A DNA stretch of 64,000 bases, from contig NZ_MBKP01000009.1 in the NCBI RefSeq assembly GCF_002243045.1, positions 23,598 through 87,597 on the forward strand, in the 5' to 3' direction. Numbering within the stretch: the stretch's first letter is position 1; every line of letters begins with the position of its first letter. The DNA is from Methanolobus psychrotolerans (GTDB lineage: Archaea > Halobacteriota > Methanosarcinia > Methanosarcinales > Methanosarcinaceae). This document shows positions 52,270 to 61,773 of this stretch, in pieces. The notes beneath the pieces were generated by a model. The model was given only the letters and a program-made list of their open reading frames with translations. It did not search any database and had not been told where the DNA came from. Both the position numbers and the translations under genes were made by a program.

Positions 52270-52413
52270 TTACTTATCGGCTATCAGGGAGATATCCAAT
52301 TGCGTAAGATCCGGATCATCTCTATTGTACTCGTATTCAATTCCATTGATCTTCTTGATGCGGAGTGTGGATTTTATGTGCTTATAAAGGATCCTTGATG
52401 AAAGTTCATGCAT
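52270..52413 (-). CDS. possible 47-residue protein
   Basis: The minus-strand frame reads MHELSSRILYKHIKSTLRIK, KINGIEYEYNRDDPDLTQLD and ISLIADK. A basic first half and acidic second half look like a real small protein, and the codons do not look random. There is no strong ribosome-binding site. The gap between DUF92 (52146) and Sir2 (52501) is otherwise empty. The family is not recognised. Confidence 0.4.
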   Translation of the reverse strand: MHELSSRILYKHIKSTLRIKKINGIEYEYNRDDPDLTQLDISLIADK

Positions 52414-52500
52414 AAACAATTTTTAAGCACTTGACGGAGCTATTCAGGAAAAATGCTGGGATCATCTGCATGAAAAATAAAAAAAACATTGAGAGTGATA

Positions 52501-53232
52501 TCATTCCCTGAAATGACCCGAAAGATAATTGAATGCATCTCCAAGTTCATCATATTTAAGATACGCATACGCATCCAGGGGTGTTGACATGTTATTGATT
52601 ATCACAAGCTTTCCACCTGCTTTTAATGAATACAACGGAAGGCTGGCTGCCGGCTGGACCACAAGTGACGAGCCGATTACCACAAAAAGATCTGCTTCTG
52701 AACTTGCATCCACAGCTCTTGTGAATGCATCCTGGTCAAGTATTTCCCCGAAAAATGTGATATCGGGTTTGATAATACCATCACATTCACTACAATGCGG
52801 AACTGCATCTTTTTTCAAATATCCACATACTTCAGCATAGGAATAATTCCTGCCGCATGTGAGACACCTGTGATTCGCAGGTGACCCGTGGACTTCGATA
52901 ACGTTTAAAGAACCTGCTTTCTGGTGGAGCAGATCGATATTCTGAGTAATTACAGCCTTAACATAGCCTTCTTTTTCCAGATAGGCCAGAGTGTTGTGAA
53001 TGATATTAGGTTCTTTTGCATCAAGATCATAGATGAAATCCCTGGCATGCGTGTAAAAATAAGCAGGGTCCTTACGGAAATACCTGATATCGAACATCTT
53101 ATTTGCATCATATTTTGCGTACAGGCCACTACTGCCTCTGAAATCCGGTATACCTGAAAAGGTCGAAATGCCAGCTCCACTAAGGAAAACACAGTTCTTC
53201 GAAGTTTCCAGAAGTTCAGCTAACCTATGCAT
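52501..53232 (-). CDS. Sir2-family NAD-dependent protein deacylase
   Basis: A 243-residue sirtuin. LSGAGISTFSGIPDFRGSSG (17-36) and ITQNIDLLH (95-103) bind NAD; VHG has the catalytic His at 115; Cys 123, 126, 147 and 150 form the zinc site; GSSLVVQPAASLP closes the Rossmann fold. The length is normal. It removes acyl groups from lysines; in archaea targets include Alba and acyl-CoA synthetases, one of which is encoded at 60076, but there is no operon link. It is monocistronic. Confidence 0.93.
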   Translation of the reverse strand: MHRLAELLETSKNCVFLSGAGISTFSGIPDFRGSSGLYAKYDANKMFDIRYFRKDPAYFYTHARDFIYDLDAKEPNIIHNTLAYLEKEGYVKAVITQNIDLLHQKAGSLNVIEVHGSPANHRCLTCGRNYSYAEVCGYLKKDAVPHCSECDGIIKPDITFFGEILDQDAFTRAVDASSEADLFVVIGSSLVVQPAASLPLYSLKAGGKLVIINNMSTPLDAYAYLKYDELGDAFNYLSGHFRE

Positions 53233-53708
53233 GTTTATATTTTACACTTTCTGCTTATATATTGCTTTGTATTTTTCTAAAAAAAGCGTGCAGTAATTCA
53301 ATTAAGAATAAAACTTATATTCCGCAGATGTCCTCGAATTTTGCCAATTATCTGGATTGCAATTATTTATCAATTAATAGTAACATAATTCAATTGAGAA
53401 GTAACATTTATTATCACTTCAAGTTGACATAAGTATGTGTAAATGTACGCTAAAGGAAAATATCCGTTTTTCTCTAGACATCTGCGGAAAGTCGGATAAA
53501 AAGATACCGGGCAGGATTTCAATAAAATATGAAAATTAAATAAATATATAATAACTAATTTATTAAGATTAAATTGGATCAGGTCTGCATAAAAATATTG
53601 AGGACATTATTTAAAAAAGTATATATATCAGAAGAGGAAACAAAGGTTGTAAAATAATTTTGATGTTGGAACTGCATTTGTATTTATGCATTTGATAATT
53701 GTGATAAA
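53233..53708. other. long AT-rich intergenic region, 476 bp
   Basis: Lies between divergent genes and so holds the promoters of sir2 and the histidine kinase. AT-rich tracts at 53520-53570 and 53610-53700 contain possible TATA boxes. No hairpin, repeat or reading frame of note is seen. Confidence 0.4.
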
Positions 53709-56486
53709 ATGAAAAACGTAATTAAAGATAAAATATCGCTGATGCTCTTCTTCCTTCTAATATTTATATTGATAATGTTGTTCCATTTAGATGTACTTGA
53801 AGGAGAACATAAACTTGAATACCCTGTTTTCTTTGCGCTTTTGATTGGTTTTATGATAGCCCATAACATGAAGGTAACAAGACTAAAAAAAGATATTGAA
53901 ATTGAGATACAAAAAAACAGAGAATCAAATGAAATGCTTGTGCTTAAGTACAACATTGAAAACACATTATCACAAATATCTTCATTGCTTGCCTTTTCAG
54001 ATGATCTGGATGAAAAGATAGAAGAAGCTTTGTCATTACTTGGAAAATTGTGCAATGCAGACCGTGCCTATGTATTCAAATTTCAGGCAAACCAGGAACT
54101 TACTGACAACACACATGAATGGTGTGCTATCGGAGTAAAACCCCAGAAAGATGAACTTCAGGATCTTCCCGGATCAATGTATTCCTGGTGGATGACCAAA
54201 CTCCGTATTGATGAAGCGATACACATTAAAGATCTGGCTGAACTTCCTCCTGAAGCAGAAGCAGAAAAAGCGATACTTGAAAAGCAGGACATTAAATCAC
54301 TTATTGTTTTACCTTTTAAAATGGAAGGTGAACTTGCCGGTTTTATAGGCTTTGATAATGTAAAAGAAACGGGTGAATGGGGCAAAAATGATATTGAAAC
54401 CCTTAAGACCTTTTCAAACATGCTTGGAATGGCCTTTCAGAAAAAAACAGTTTTAGAAGATCTGAATAGGGAAAGAGAACAACTGTTGTCTGTTTTTGAT
54501 AGTATAGATGATCCGATATATGTATCGGATCCATATACCCATGAAATACTTTATGTCAATAATTTCCTGAATGAACTACTTGATGAGAATCCGCTTGGAA
54601 AACAATGCTACAAAGTACTTCAGGGATTTGACAGACCTTGTGACTTCTGTACAAATCATATAATACTTCAAAATAAAAAGAAGGCATATCAGTGGGAATA
54701 TCACAATCCTGTTACGTGCAGGGATTATCTGATCTCTGACAGGATTATCAAATGGCTGGAAGGACGCGATGTGCGTCTGGAACTGACCCACGACATCACG
54801 GAAATAAGAAAAGCCGCAAGAGTTCTAAAGGAAAATGACGAGAACTTCAGGAAGATCATAGATAGTTCACCTCTGCCAATAGCCATAATGGATTCTAACG
54901 GAAACTTTGAATACACAAATATGAAGCTGACCGAAATGCTGGGATATACAATAAAAGACATACCTGATATCGGAAAGTGGTGGGAAACTGTATATCCTGA
55001 CAATGAATGCCGGAATATGGCCCGTGATAATTGGGAAAGAGTTTCCATAAACAAAGAAACCGGCCTCATTGGTGAATGGACCGTAACCTGTAAAGATGGA
55101 AACAAAAGACAGGTTATGTCCTACTTTACAAAAACAAATAAAGGTATTGTTTTTATCCTCAATGACCTGACAGACCTGAAAAGAACAGAGGAGGCCCTGT
55201 TGCTTGATGAATCATGCCTTGAGACTTTGCATGAACTAAGCCAGATGAATATATTCTCAATTGCCGAGATCAAATCTTTCGCACTTGAGGAAGGGATCAA
55301 ACTGACAAAAAGCAAGATGGGAATGATCGGATTTTTTGATGAGCAAAATCAGAACTTTTCTACAGATATTTATCCGGAAGACCTGTTGTTATTAAACAAT
55401 ATCAATAAAGAAATACTCATGTCCCTGCTTGAAAGTACGGGTTTCCTCCAAATGTTTGTGGCAGGGAAAAAACCAGTGATATTGAACAGATCCATGGACA
55501 GGCTCAGTTCACCGGAATTTGTATTCTGCAGAAAACTTTCACTTGAATCTTACCTTACTGTGCCAATACTTAATGAAAATGAAGTTGTGGGATTTGTCGC
55601 CGTTGCAAACAAGGAGAGTGAATACACAGTATCGGACCTCAGACAGCTTACTCTTATTGCACAAATGATGGGCAGGATGATATTACTAAAACGATCAGAA
55701 GATGAACTTAAAAAATATAATCAAAAACTCCTGGATATAAATACTGAACTTTCTAAGACAAATAAGGAAATGCACTCCCTTGATGAATTGAAGAACAGTT
55801 TTCTTTCAACTATAAGCCATGAACTGAAGACACCGCTTATTTCCATAATAGGATTCAGTGAGCTAGTTGGCGATGAAACCCTGGGATCCCTTAATAAGGA
55901 ACAAAAACGGGCAATGAATGTTGTCACCAGTAATTCCGGGCAATTGAAGCGTTTAATAGAATCGTTACTGTTCATGAGTTGTCTGGAAGCAAAGAATTAC
56001 AGTTATGACTATAGTAACCTGCCTGTCAAACCAATTATCGAAAATGCCCTGATGGTAATTTCCATGGAGAATGCGGATAAGAAACTTATCGTAGAAAACA
56101 AGCTGCCATCGGGATTGCATTATGTTATAGGTGATTCGAATTACCTTAGTGAATTATTCATCCACCTGATAGACAATGCATTCAAATTCACGCCTTCAGA
56201 AGGCAGAGTATCCATTCATGGATCGAATGAAGAAAAAAGCATCCACATTGTCATAGAAGACACAGGAATTGGGATCCCCGAAACCAAGATAATGAAAACC
56301 TTTGATCGTTTTTACCAGCTTGACGGGTCCCTGACCCGCAAATACGGAGGAGCAGGTATTGGACTGAACATATGTAAGAGAATAACTGAAGACCATGGCG
56401 GAAAGCTATGGATAGAAAGCATGGAAGGCGTGGGAACAAAAGTCCACATCACACTTCCCGCAATAAAAAAATGTGTTAGTCATTGA
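53709..56486 (+). CDS. GAF/PAS sensor histidine kinase
   Basis: A 925-residue protein. Two hydrophobic segments (about 10-28 and 36-54) anchor it. Domains in order: GAF (about 80-245), PAS (about 260-370, with CDFCTNHI), PAS (about 380-500; FRKIIDSSPLPIAIMDSNGN), GAF (about 515-665), HisKA with STISHELKTPLISIIGFSEL (phosphorylated His 704), and HATPase with LIDNAFKFT, DTGIGIPETK and GGAGIGLNICK. The 3' end overlaps the convergent hydantoinase gene by 7 bp. There is no partner regulator nearby. The CxxC in the first PAS may bind a cofactor; this is a guess. Confidence 0.9.
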   Translation: MKNVIKDKISLMLFFLLIFILIMLFHLDVLEGEHKLEYPVFFALLIGFMIAHNMKVTRLKKDIEIEIQKNRESNEMLVLKYNIENTLSQISSLLAFSDDLDEKIEEALSLLGKLCNADRAYVFKFQANQELTDNTHEWCAIGVKPQKDELQDLPGSMYSWWMTKLRIDEAIHIKDLAELPPEAEAEKAILEKQDIKSLIVLPFKMEGELAGFIGFDNVKETGEWGKNDIETLKTFSNMLGMAFQKKTVLEDLNREREQLLSVFDSIDDPIYVSDPYTHEILYVNNFLNELLDENPLGKQCYKVLQGFDRPCDFCTNHIILQNKKKAYQWEYHNPVTCRDYLISDRIIKWLEGRDVRLELTHDITEIRKAARVLKENDENFRKIIDSSPLPIAIMDSNGNFEYTNMKLTEMLGYTIKDIPDIGKWWETVYPDNECRNMARDNWERVSINKETGLIGEWTVTCKDGNKRQVMSYFTKTNKGIVFILNDLTDLKRTEEALLLDESCLETLHELSQMNIFSIAEIKSFALEEGIKLTKSKMGMIGFFDEQNQNFSTDIYPEDLLLLNNINKEILMSLLESTGFLQMFVAGKKPVILNRSMDRLSSPEFVFCRKLSLESYLTVPILNENEVVGFVAVANKESEYTVSDLRQLTLIAQMMGRMILLKRSEDELKKYNQKLLDINTELSKTNKEMHSLDELKNSFLSTISHELKTPLISIIGFSELVGDETLGSLNKEQKRAMNVVTSNSGQLKRLIESLLFMSCLEAKNYSYDYSNLPVKPIIENALMVISMENADKKLIVENKLPSGLHYVIGDSNYLSELFIHLIDNAFKFTPSEGRVSIHGSNEEKSIHIVIEDTGIGIPETKIMKTFDRFYQLDGSLTRKYGGAGIGLNICKRITEDHGGKLWIESMEGVGTKVHITLPAIKKCVSH

Positions 56487-58417
56487 TCCTTCAGGATCAT
56501 CATGGGATTACCGATGCCTACAACTATTACCCGTGTCTCCAGAGGAGGATGGGACCAGTTGTCAGGTGAAATTGTCTTCTTAGATACGGTTATCTTTGTG
56601 TCTTCTTTTAGTATTCCGCAGCGCATTTCATATTCCAGCACAAGTTTGGTTCCAAGTTTGGTGGCGAATTCCACTGCATCGCCATACCGCTGGAAACGTT
56701 CCCTTCCAACAGGAGAGAACACCAGGAAATCCTCATCAGGATTCTCTATGGAAGCAGGCATTATTGATACTTCTATCCTTTTCACACCTTTCCCTGAAAG
56801 AGCACCCACTGCATTCCCGACATCTGCAAAATCAGGAACCACTACATCTGCCTCTATGAGGGACTTGAGTTCACTTTCATAAGCCTGTGCAGGACCACCG
56901 AGCAATACAACCGGCAGCTGGACCTTGAACTTTGCAGGATATTCATGATTCAACAGGTCCGCTATCATCTCATCCGGGTGATGGGGCAGGATATAAGACA
57001 TAAGGTCCGCTGCCATGTTCTTTGCCACAAGTTCTCTCACATGACTACAGAAATCATATTTTCCAGTCCCCACATACCGTGAAAGATAGTGTGCACCGAT
57101 CTCAGCAGCACCCACATCCCATTTTGTGTATATTCCAAGTACATGCAATGCGTCGGTAGGCGTAAATCCGATTCCTTGTATGAGCCGTTTTTTTACAAGT
57201 GAATCCAATACTTTTGTGGATGTATTCCTGTTCAATGCAGCTGACATTTCCACTACTGATACTGGTTCTGTCCCCATGAAAGAGAGCACTGCCGTTTCAT
57301 TATCATCTATATCTGAAGCTTCATAGCCTGTCCTGACAAAGAATTTGGTTGGCTGGAAGTTCTCATCCATAAGATTCCTGGAAACTACCCTGCTTCGTTT
57401 GAGCTTGTTAATGAAACCCGGATAAATTTTTGATGCAACACATAGTGGAATCACTCTTCTTGGACCTATCTGCACATGTTCATCCATAACCCATACATGA
57501 CTATCCCCGCCTGTTGCGGATGTTTCCATCTTCATGGCCCGGACCCTGGTTTTCCACCCCCCGACAACAGCACCGGATGTACTTATTTCGGGAACACCGT
57601 TGTACAGCATAGAGACATCGGTACTGGTCCCTCCGATATCTATTACTGCACATGTGTCCATCTTTGATAGATAAGAAGCACCAAGCAGACTTGCAGCCGG
57701 TCCGGAAAAAATGGTTTCTATCGGTCTTTCCAGAGCGTCTTCAATATTATACACAGAGCCGTCACATTTGAGCATCAGAAGACGGGCATTGATGCCCCGT
57801 GCCCTGATATCTTTGACCACAGAGGTCACGAACTGATATGTAATGGGAATGAGCTGTGCATTCAAAACAGCAGTCACTGCCCGCTCGTATGCACCAAGTT
57901 CCTGGGATAGTTCATGTCCGCATACTACCGGCATTCCGGTCATTTTAGTTATTAACTCTTTTACCTTAAGCTCATGCTCGGGATTGCGGACACCGAAATA
58001 TGCAGAAACAGCATATGCAGAGACTTTTGCCTTTGTCCTGAGAATAAAAGCCTCAATAGACGGAAGATCCAGTTCACAGGCTTCATCACCTCTGGTATCA
58101 TGCCCTCCTGAAACGCAAAGAGTATATTGTGACGGGAACTCTGTTTGTGCCGGCTGCTCACCTACAATAATGAGGCCAACGGCTGTTCCTGTACCTTCCA
58201 GAAGTGAATTTGTTGAAAGAGTGGTAGAAACAGATACCAGGTTGACATCCTTAAGAAGTTCCTGGTCCAGCGAGTCAAGGGCATTCTTTATCCCTTCCTG
58301 GAGATCAGGATATGTCGTAAAAGCTTTTTTTGAGTCTACAATAGCTCCGTCTGAGCCCCGTATGAGTACTGCATCTGTATATGTCCCACCTGCATCGATA
58401 CCAAGACCAAAGTGCAT
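56480..58417 (-). CDS. hydantoinase/oxoprolinase A family protein
   Basis: A 645-residue protein. GLGIDAGGTYTDAVLIRGSD at the N-terminus and AVIDIGGTSTDVSMLYNGVP further on are the ASKHA phosphate loops of the HyuA/OplA family, which hydrolyse ATP to open hydantoin or oxoproline rings or to carboxylate ketones. No HyuB subunit gene is in the window, as is usual for the short methanogen type of this family, so the substrate is open. It is divergent from the gene at 58547, sharing a promoter region of 129 bp. Confidence 0.85.
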   Translation of the reverse strand: MHFGLGIDAGGTYTDAVLIRGSDGAIVDSKKAFTTYPDLQEGIKNALDSLDQELLKDVNLVSVSTTLSTNSLLEGTGTAVGLIIVGEQPAQTEFPSQYTLCVSGGHDTRGDEACELDLPSIEAFILRTKAKVSAYAVSAYFGVRNPEHELKVKELITKMTGMPVVCGHELSQELGAYERAVTAVLNAQLIPITYQFVTSVVKDIRARGINARLLMLKCDGSVYNIEDALERPIETIFSGPAASLLGASYLSKMDTCAVIDIGGTSTDVSMLYNGVPEISTSGAVVGGWKTRVRAMKMETSATGGDSHVWVMDEHVQIGPRRVIPLCVASKIYPGFINKLKRSRVVSRNLMDENFQPTKFFVRTGYEASDIDDNETAVLSFMGTEPVSVVEMSAALNRNTSTKVLDSLVKKRLIQGIGFTPTDALHVLGIYTKWDVGAAEIGAHYLSRYVGTGKYDFCSHVRELVAKNMAADLMSYILPHHPDEMIADLLNHEYPAKFKVQLPVVLLGGPAQAYESELKSLIEADVVVPDFADVGNAVGALSGKGVKRIEVSIMPASIENPDEDFLVFSPVGRERFQRYGDAVEFATKLGTKLVLEYEMRCGILKEDTKITVSKKTISPDNWSHPPLETRVIVVGIGNPMMILKDQ

Positions 58418-58546
58418 TTACTATCACCTTTTTTAAAACAAATTAAACTGCATTTAATAGAATGCTTGCGAGATATTTAAGTATAATCGTTTCAATTTAT
58501 TTTAAAATACCATTTGAGTTCTATTAAATCCGGGAGAGGAAAGAAA
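58418..58546. promoter_or_regulatory. shared divergent promoter region
   Basis: Both flanking genes point away from this 129-bp AT-rich gap. ATTTAAGTATAATCG (about 58475-58489) is TATA-like. GGGAGAGGAAAGAAA ahead of 58547 gives the ribosome-binding site of the rightward gene. Confidence 0.5.
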
Positions 58547-58843
58547 ATGCGGGTAAAACAGATTGAGAAGGTTCTTCCATGTATAGCAGATCCATGGAAG
58601 CTGAGGATCATTGCACATCTTGATGAAACACCAGATATGCCTTTGATAGCAAAATACCTTGATGGTAAATATTCTGAGAATCTTGGCATGGTCGTGGTCA
58701 AAAGCGGCATCAAGGAAATGAACTTTTTCAGCAGCGGTCAGGTTACGATCAGGATGGTTGATTCTGAGCAGGAAGCAATTGATCTTGTAAATAAAATGCT
58801 GGCAATGGCCTATCATAAAGCGATGATAGCCGGGGATTTTTAG
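58547..58843 (+). CDS. conserved small protein of unknown function, divergent from the hydantoinase gene
   Basis: 98 residues from ATG 58547, preceded by GGGAGAGG; a start 33 bp upstream has no such site. KVLPCIADPWKLRIIAHLDE and ENLGMVVVKSGIKEMNFFSS, then GQVTIRMVDSEQEAIDLVNK, suggest an alpha/beta fold with two beta hairpins and a terminal helix. One Cys is present, so a bound cluster is unlikely. I do not recognise the family. Its divergent position beside the hydantoinase gene may point to a link. Confidence 0.7.
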   Translation: MRVKQIEKVLPCIADPWKLRIIAHLDETPDMPLIAKYLDGKYSENLGMVVVKSGIKEMNFFSSGQVTIRMVDSEQEAIDLVNKMLAMAYHKAMIAGDF

Positions 58844-59047
58844 GAAAGTGCTCTTTCCGTCCAATATTCAGAATTCTAATTTCAAGGTATAAATTGGACA
58901 TCATGCGGACCTCAACGCCCGGGTTTGCAAACTTTTCCTTATCTCATTTTTACAGTCCAATCTTAATGATAAATGAATACATTTTTAACTGAAAATACCG
59001 TAAGCCTTAGAACACGATTTTGATAAGAAAAACAAGAGGATAAGACC

Positions 59048-59626
59048 ATGGCAGCGAAGAACCTATTGGGTAACAAGATACGTCAGATACGTGAAATGCA
59101 GAAAATGTCTGTGGAAGAGCTGGCAAGCAACAGCAATACAAACACTGAACTCATCGAGCAGCTTGAAAATGGAGCACTGGTTCCTTCGCTGACCCCCCTG
59201 ATGCAGATTGCCAGAGCATTGGGAGTTCGTCTGGGCACTTTCCTTGACGATGGACCACACACCGGACCTTTAGTTGTCAAAGGCGGCAGTTCAAAGAACA
59301 TAGTCAGATTTTCAGGTAACTGTGATACATGCGAGAAAAGCACGCTTGACTTTTTTTCACTTGCTGCTGACAAGGCTGACAGGCACATGGAACCTTTCAT
59401 TATTGATGTTCATCCTCCCCGGTCAGGCGAGGCAAAGCAGTCATCTCATGAAGGAGAGGAATTCATATACGTGCTTGCCGGCCAGATAGAGATCCTTTAT
59501 GGAAAAGAAAGCTACAAACTTGAAATAGGTGACAGTATCTACTACGATTCAATTGTTCCACACCATGTCCATGCAATTGGCAGTGAAGATGCAAAAATAC
59601 TGGCAGTCGTGTACGCACCTTACTAA
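59048..59626 (+). CDS. XRE-type HTH regulator with C-terminal cupin domain
   Basis: A 192-residue protein. Residues 8-65 are the HTH ([40 protein letters not shown]) and about 110-190 the cupin ([38 protein letters not shown]) with the His and Glu residues of the metal site. It is the first gene of an operon with a thioesterase (14 bp later) and an acyl-CoA ligase, so it probably senses an acyl or related ligand and controls this operon. Confidence 0.9.
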   Translation: MAAKNLLGNKIRQIREMQKMSVEELASNSNTNTELIEQLENGALVPSLTPLMQIARALGVRLGTFLDDGPHTGPLVVKGGSSKNIVRFSGNCDTCEKSTLDFFSLAADKADRHMEPFIIDVHPPRSGEAKQSSHEGEEFIYVLAGQIEILYGKESYKLEIGDSIYYDSIVPHHVHAIGSEDAKILAVVYAPY

Positions 59627-59640
59627 CAAAGAAGATCGAT

Positions 59641-60057
59641 ATGTTTAAAGCAACTGTTACTCCAAGATTCGGTGATATTGACGGATTGAAACACGCCAAT
59701 AATATTGCCATTGCCATATGGTTCGAACAGGCACGCAATCCTGTATTCAGGCTGTTCACCCCTGACCTTAACCTGAGCTATGAGACATGGAAACTTATCA
59801 TGGCAAGGACAGAGTATGATTACGTAGGAGAGATGTTCTACGGAACGGATGTTGATATTATCACATATATATCGAGGATCGGTAACTCCTCATTCACAGT
59901 TACCCAGGAAGCCTGGCAAAACGGGAAAATTGGCGCAATCAGCAGGTCCACGATCGTCCACTACGATTTTATCAATAAGAAATCCGTTCCTATACCTGAT
60001 GACATAAGGAAAGAATTGGGAGAGCATCTGCAGGAAGAGAGTGACAGTTGTAAATAA
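59641..60057 (+). CDS. 4HBT hot-dog fold acyl-CoA thioesterase
   Basis: A 138-residue protein: TVTPRFGDIDGLKHANNIAI (residues 4-23) is the catalytic segment of the 4-hydroxybenzoyl-CoA thioesterase family with its Asp, followed by the long helix WFEQARNPVFRLF and strands YVGEMFYGTDVDIITYISRI. It sits between the regulator and the acyl-CoA ligase, 18 bp before the latter, giving a set that both forms and hydrolyses acyl-CoA. Confidence 0.88.
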   Translation: MFKATVTPRFGDIDGLKHANNIAIAIWFEQARNPVFRLFTPDLNLSYETWKLIMARTEYDYVGEMFYGTDVDIITYISRIGNSSFTVTQEAWQNGKIGAISRSTIVHYDFINKKSVPIPDDIRKELGEHLQEESDSCK

Positions 60058-60075
60058 TATCAGGGAGATATAATA

Positions 60076-61719
60076 ATGCCTTTCACAGATGATACAATTG
60101 GTGTTTTTTTCGAGAAGCAGGCCATGAAAGATCCTGACAGGGAATTTCTGGTTTATCCTGACAGGGACCTTAGATTTACTTACAAAGAGTTCAATGAACG
60201 TGTCAATATGCTGGCCAAAGGCCTGCTTGAAATTGGAATCGTCAAAGGAGACCATGTAGGCATATGGGCAACAAACGTTCCTGACTGGCTGACATTCCTG
60301 TTCGCAACCGCAAAGATAGGTGTTGTTTTCGTTACTGTGAATACCGCATACAAGATACATGAAGTCGAGTATGTGATGAAGCAGGCCGATCTGAAAGCCA
60401 TTGCCATTATCGATGGTTTCAGGGACGTGAACTACATTGAAACTATCTACGAACTGGTTCCTGAACTTAAGACACAAAGCCGTGGGAACCTCAAGAGCGA
60501 GAAATTCCCTTGCCTGAGAAATGTAATTTTCATCGGCCAGGAAAAACACAGGGGAATGTACAGTACTCGTGAACTGTTCCTTCTGGGACAGCACAGCAGC
60601 GACGAAAATATCTACAATATAATGAAAACTCTTGACAAGAATGATGTCATTAACATGCAGTACACTTCAGGAACAACGGGTTTCCCCAAAGGAGTAATGC
60701 TCACTCATTATAATGTCCTTAACAACGGGTATTATATTGGGGAAAGGCAGAAGTTCACCGAAAAGGACAGGCTTTGCCTGCCAGTTCCGCTCTTCCACTG
60801 CTTTGGCATTGTTCTCGGTGTACTTGCAGTTCTCACCCACGGTGGAACACTTGTGCTGCTTGAACTCTTCGATCCGCTTATGGCGCTGGCTGCAGTACAA
60901 AAGGAAAAATGCACAGCTCTCTACGGTGTGCCAACAATGTTCATTGCAGAGTTCAGTCATCCAATGTTTAAGATGTTTGATCTTTCTTCACTGAGAACAG
61001 GTATAATGGCAGGTTCACCCTGTCCAATTGAAGCCATGAAGCGTGTTATCAATGACATGAACTGCAAGGACATTACCATTGCTTACGGACTTACCGAAGC
61101 ATCCCCTGTTTTTACCCAGACAAGCACAGATGACTCTATTGATAAACGTGTAAGTACAGTGGGGACATCCCTGCCTGAGATCGAAGTGAAGATAATTGAT
61201 CCTGAAACAGGGGAAACTGTGGGACCAAACACACAGGGTGAGATCTGCTGCCGTGGTTACAATGTTATGAAGGGATACTACAAGATGCCTGAAATGACAG
61301 ACATGGCTATTGACAAGGATGGATGGCTGCACAGCGGGGATCTCGCAACTGTTGATGAGGATGCTTACTACTGCATCACGGGGCGTATAAAGGACATGAT
61401 CATCCGTGGTGGTGAGAACATCTATCCAAGGGAGATCGAAGAGTTCCTCTTTACCATCCCAGGGATCAAGAGCGCACAGGTAGTTGGTATACCCGATAAG
61501 AAATATGGTGAGATCGTCGGTGCTTTTGTTATCCTTAATGAAGGAAGCAATCTCACCGAGGAAGATATCAGGGACTACAGCCTGTCAAAAATAGCACGCT
61601 ATAAAGTACCAAAGCATGTTTTCTTTGTGGATGATTACCCACTAACAGCAAGCGGAAAAGTACAGAAGTTCAAACTGAGGGACCTGGCAGTTGAGCTTCT
61701 GAAAAAGGATAATGAATAA
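60076..61719 (+). CDS. AMP-forming acyl-CoA synthetase
   Basis: A 547-residue member of the ANL superfamily. [20 protein letters not shown] is the P-loop (about 195-214), YGLTEASPV the A5 motif, [20 protein letters not shown] (A7) and [20 protein letters not shown] (A8) the hinge, and [10 protein letters not shown] (A10) carries the catalytic Lys. It is closest in pattern to medium-chain or aryl acyl-CoA synthetases. GGGAGAT lies upstream of the start. The ligase is the end of the operon and is followed by a strong hairpin terminator. Confidence 0.92.
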   Translation: MPFTDDTIGVFFEKQAMKDPDREFLVYPDRDLRFTYKEFNERVNMLAKGLLEIGIVKGDHVGIWATNVPDWLTFLFATAKIGVVFVTVNTAYKIHEVEYVMKQADLKAIAIIDGFRDVNYIETIYELVPELKTQSRGNLKSEKFPCLRNVIFIGQEKHRGMYSTRELFLLGQHSSDENIYNIMKTLDKNDVINMQYTSGTTGFPKGVMLTHYNVLNNGYYIGERQKFTEKDRLCLPVPLFHCFGIVLGVLAVLTHGGTLVLLELFDPLMALAAVQKEKCTALYGVPTMFIAEFSHPMFKMFDLSSLRTGIMAGSPCPIEAMKRVINDMNCKDITIAYGLTEASPVFTQTSTDDSIDKRVSTVGTSLPEIEVKIIDPETGETVGPNTQGEICCRGYNVMKGYYKMPEMTDMAIDKDGWLHSGDLATVDEDAYYCITGRIKDMIIRGGENIYPREIEEFLFTIPGIKSAQVVGIPDKKYGEIVGAFVILNEGSNLTEEDIRDYSLSKIARYKVPKHVFFVDDYPLTASGKVQKFKLRDLAVELLKKDNE

Positions 61720-61741
61720 TATAAATTTAAGACTAAAATTA

Positions 61742-61773
61742 GATGATGTGATGAACACATCATCATCTTTTCT
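61742..61773. terminator. hairpin terminator between convergent genes
   Basis: GATGATGTG (61742-61750) pairs with CACATCATC (61756-61764) around ATGAA, and ATCTTTTCTTTT follows. It ends the rightward operon and overlaps the last codons of the leftward gene by a few bases. Confidence 0.8.

Noticed and set aside
53709..56486. Possible split of the second histidine kinase into two genes
   Set aside because: The frame is continuous from the membrane segments through GAF, PAS, GAF, HisKA and HATPase.
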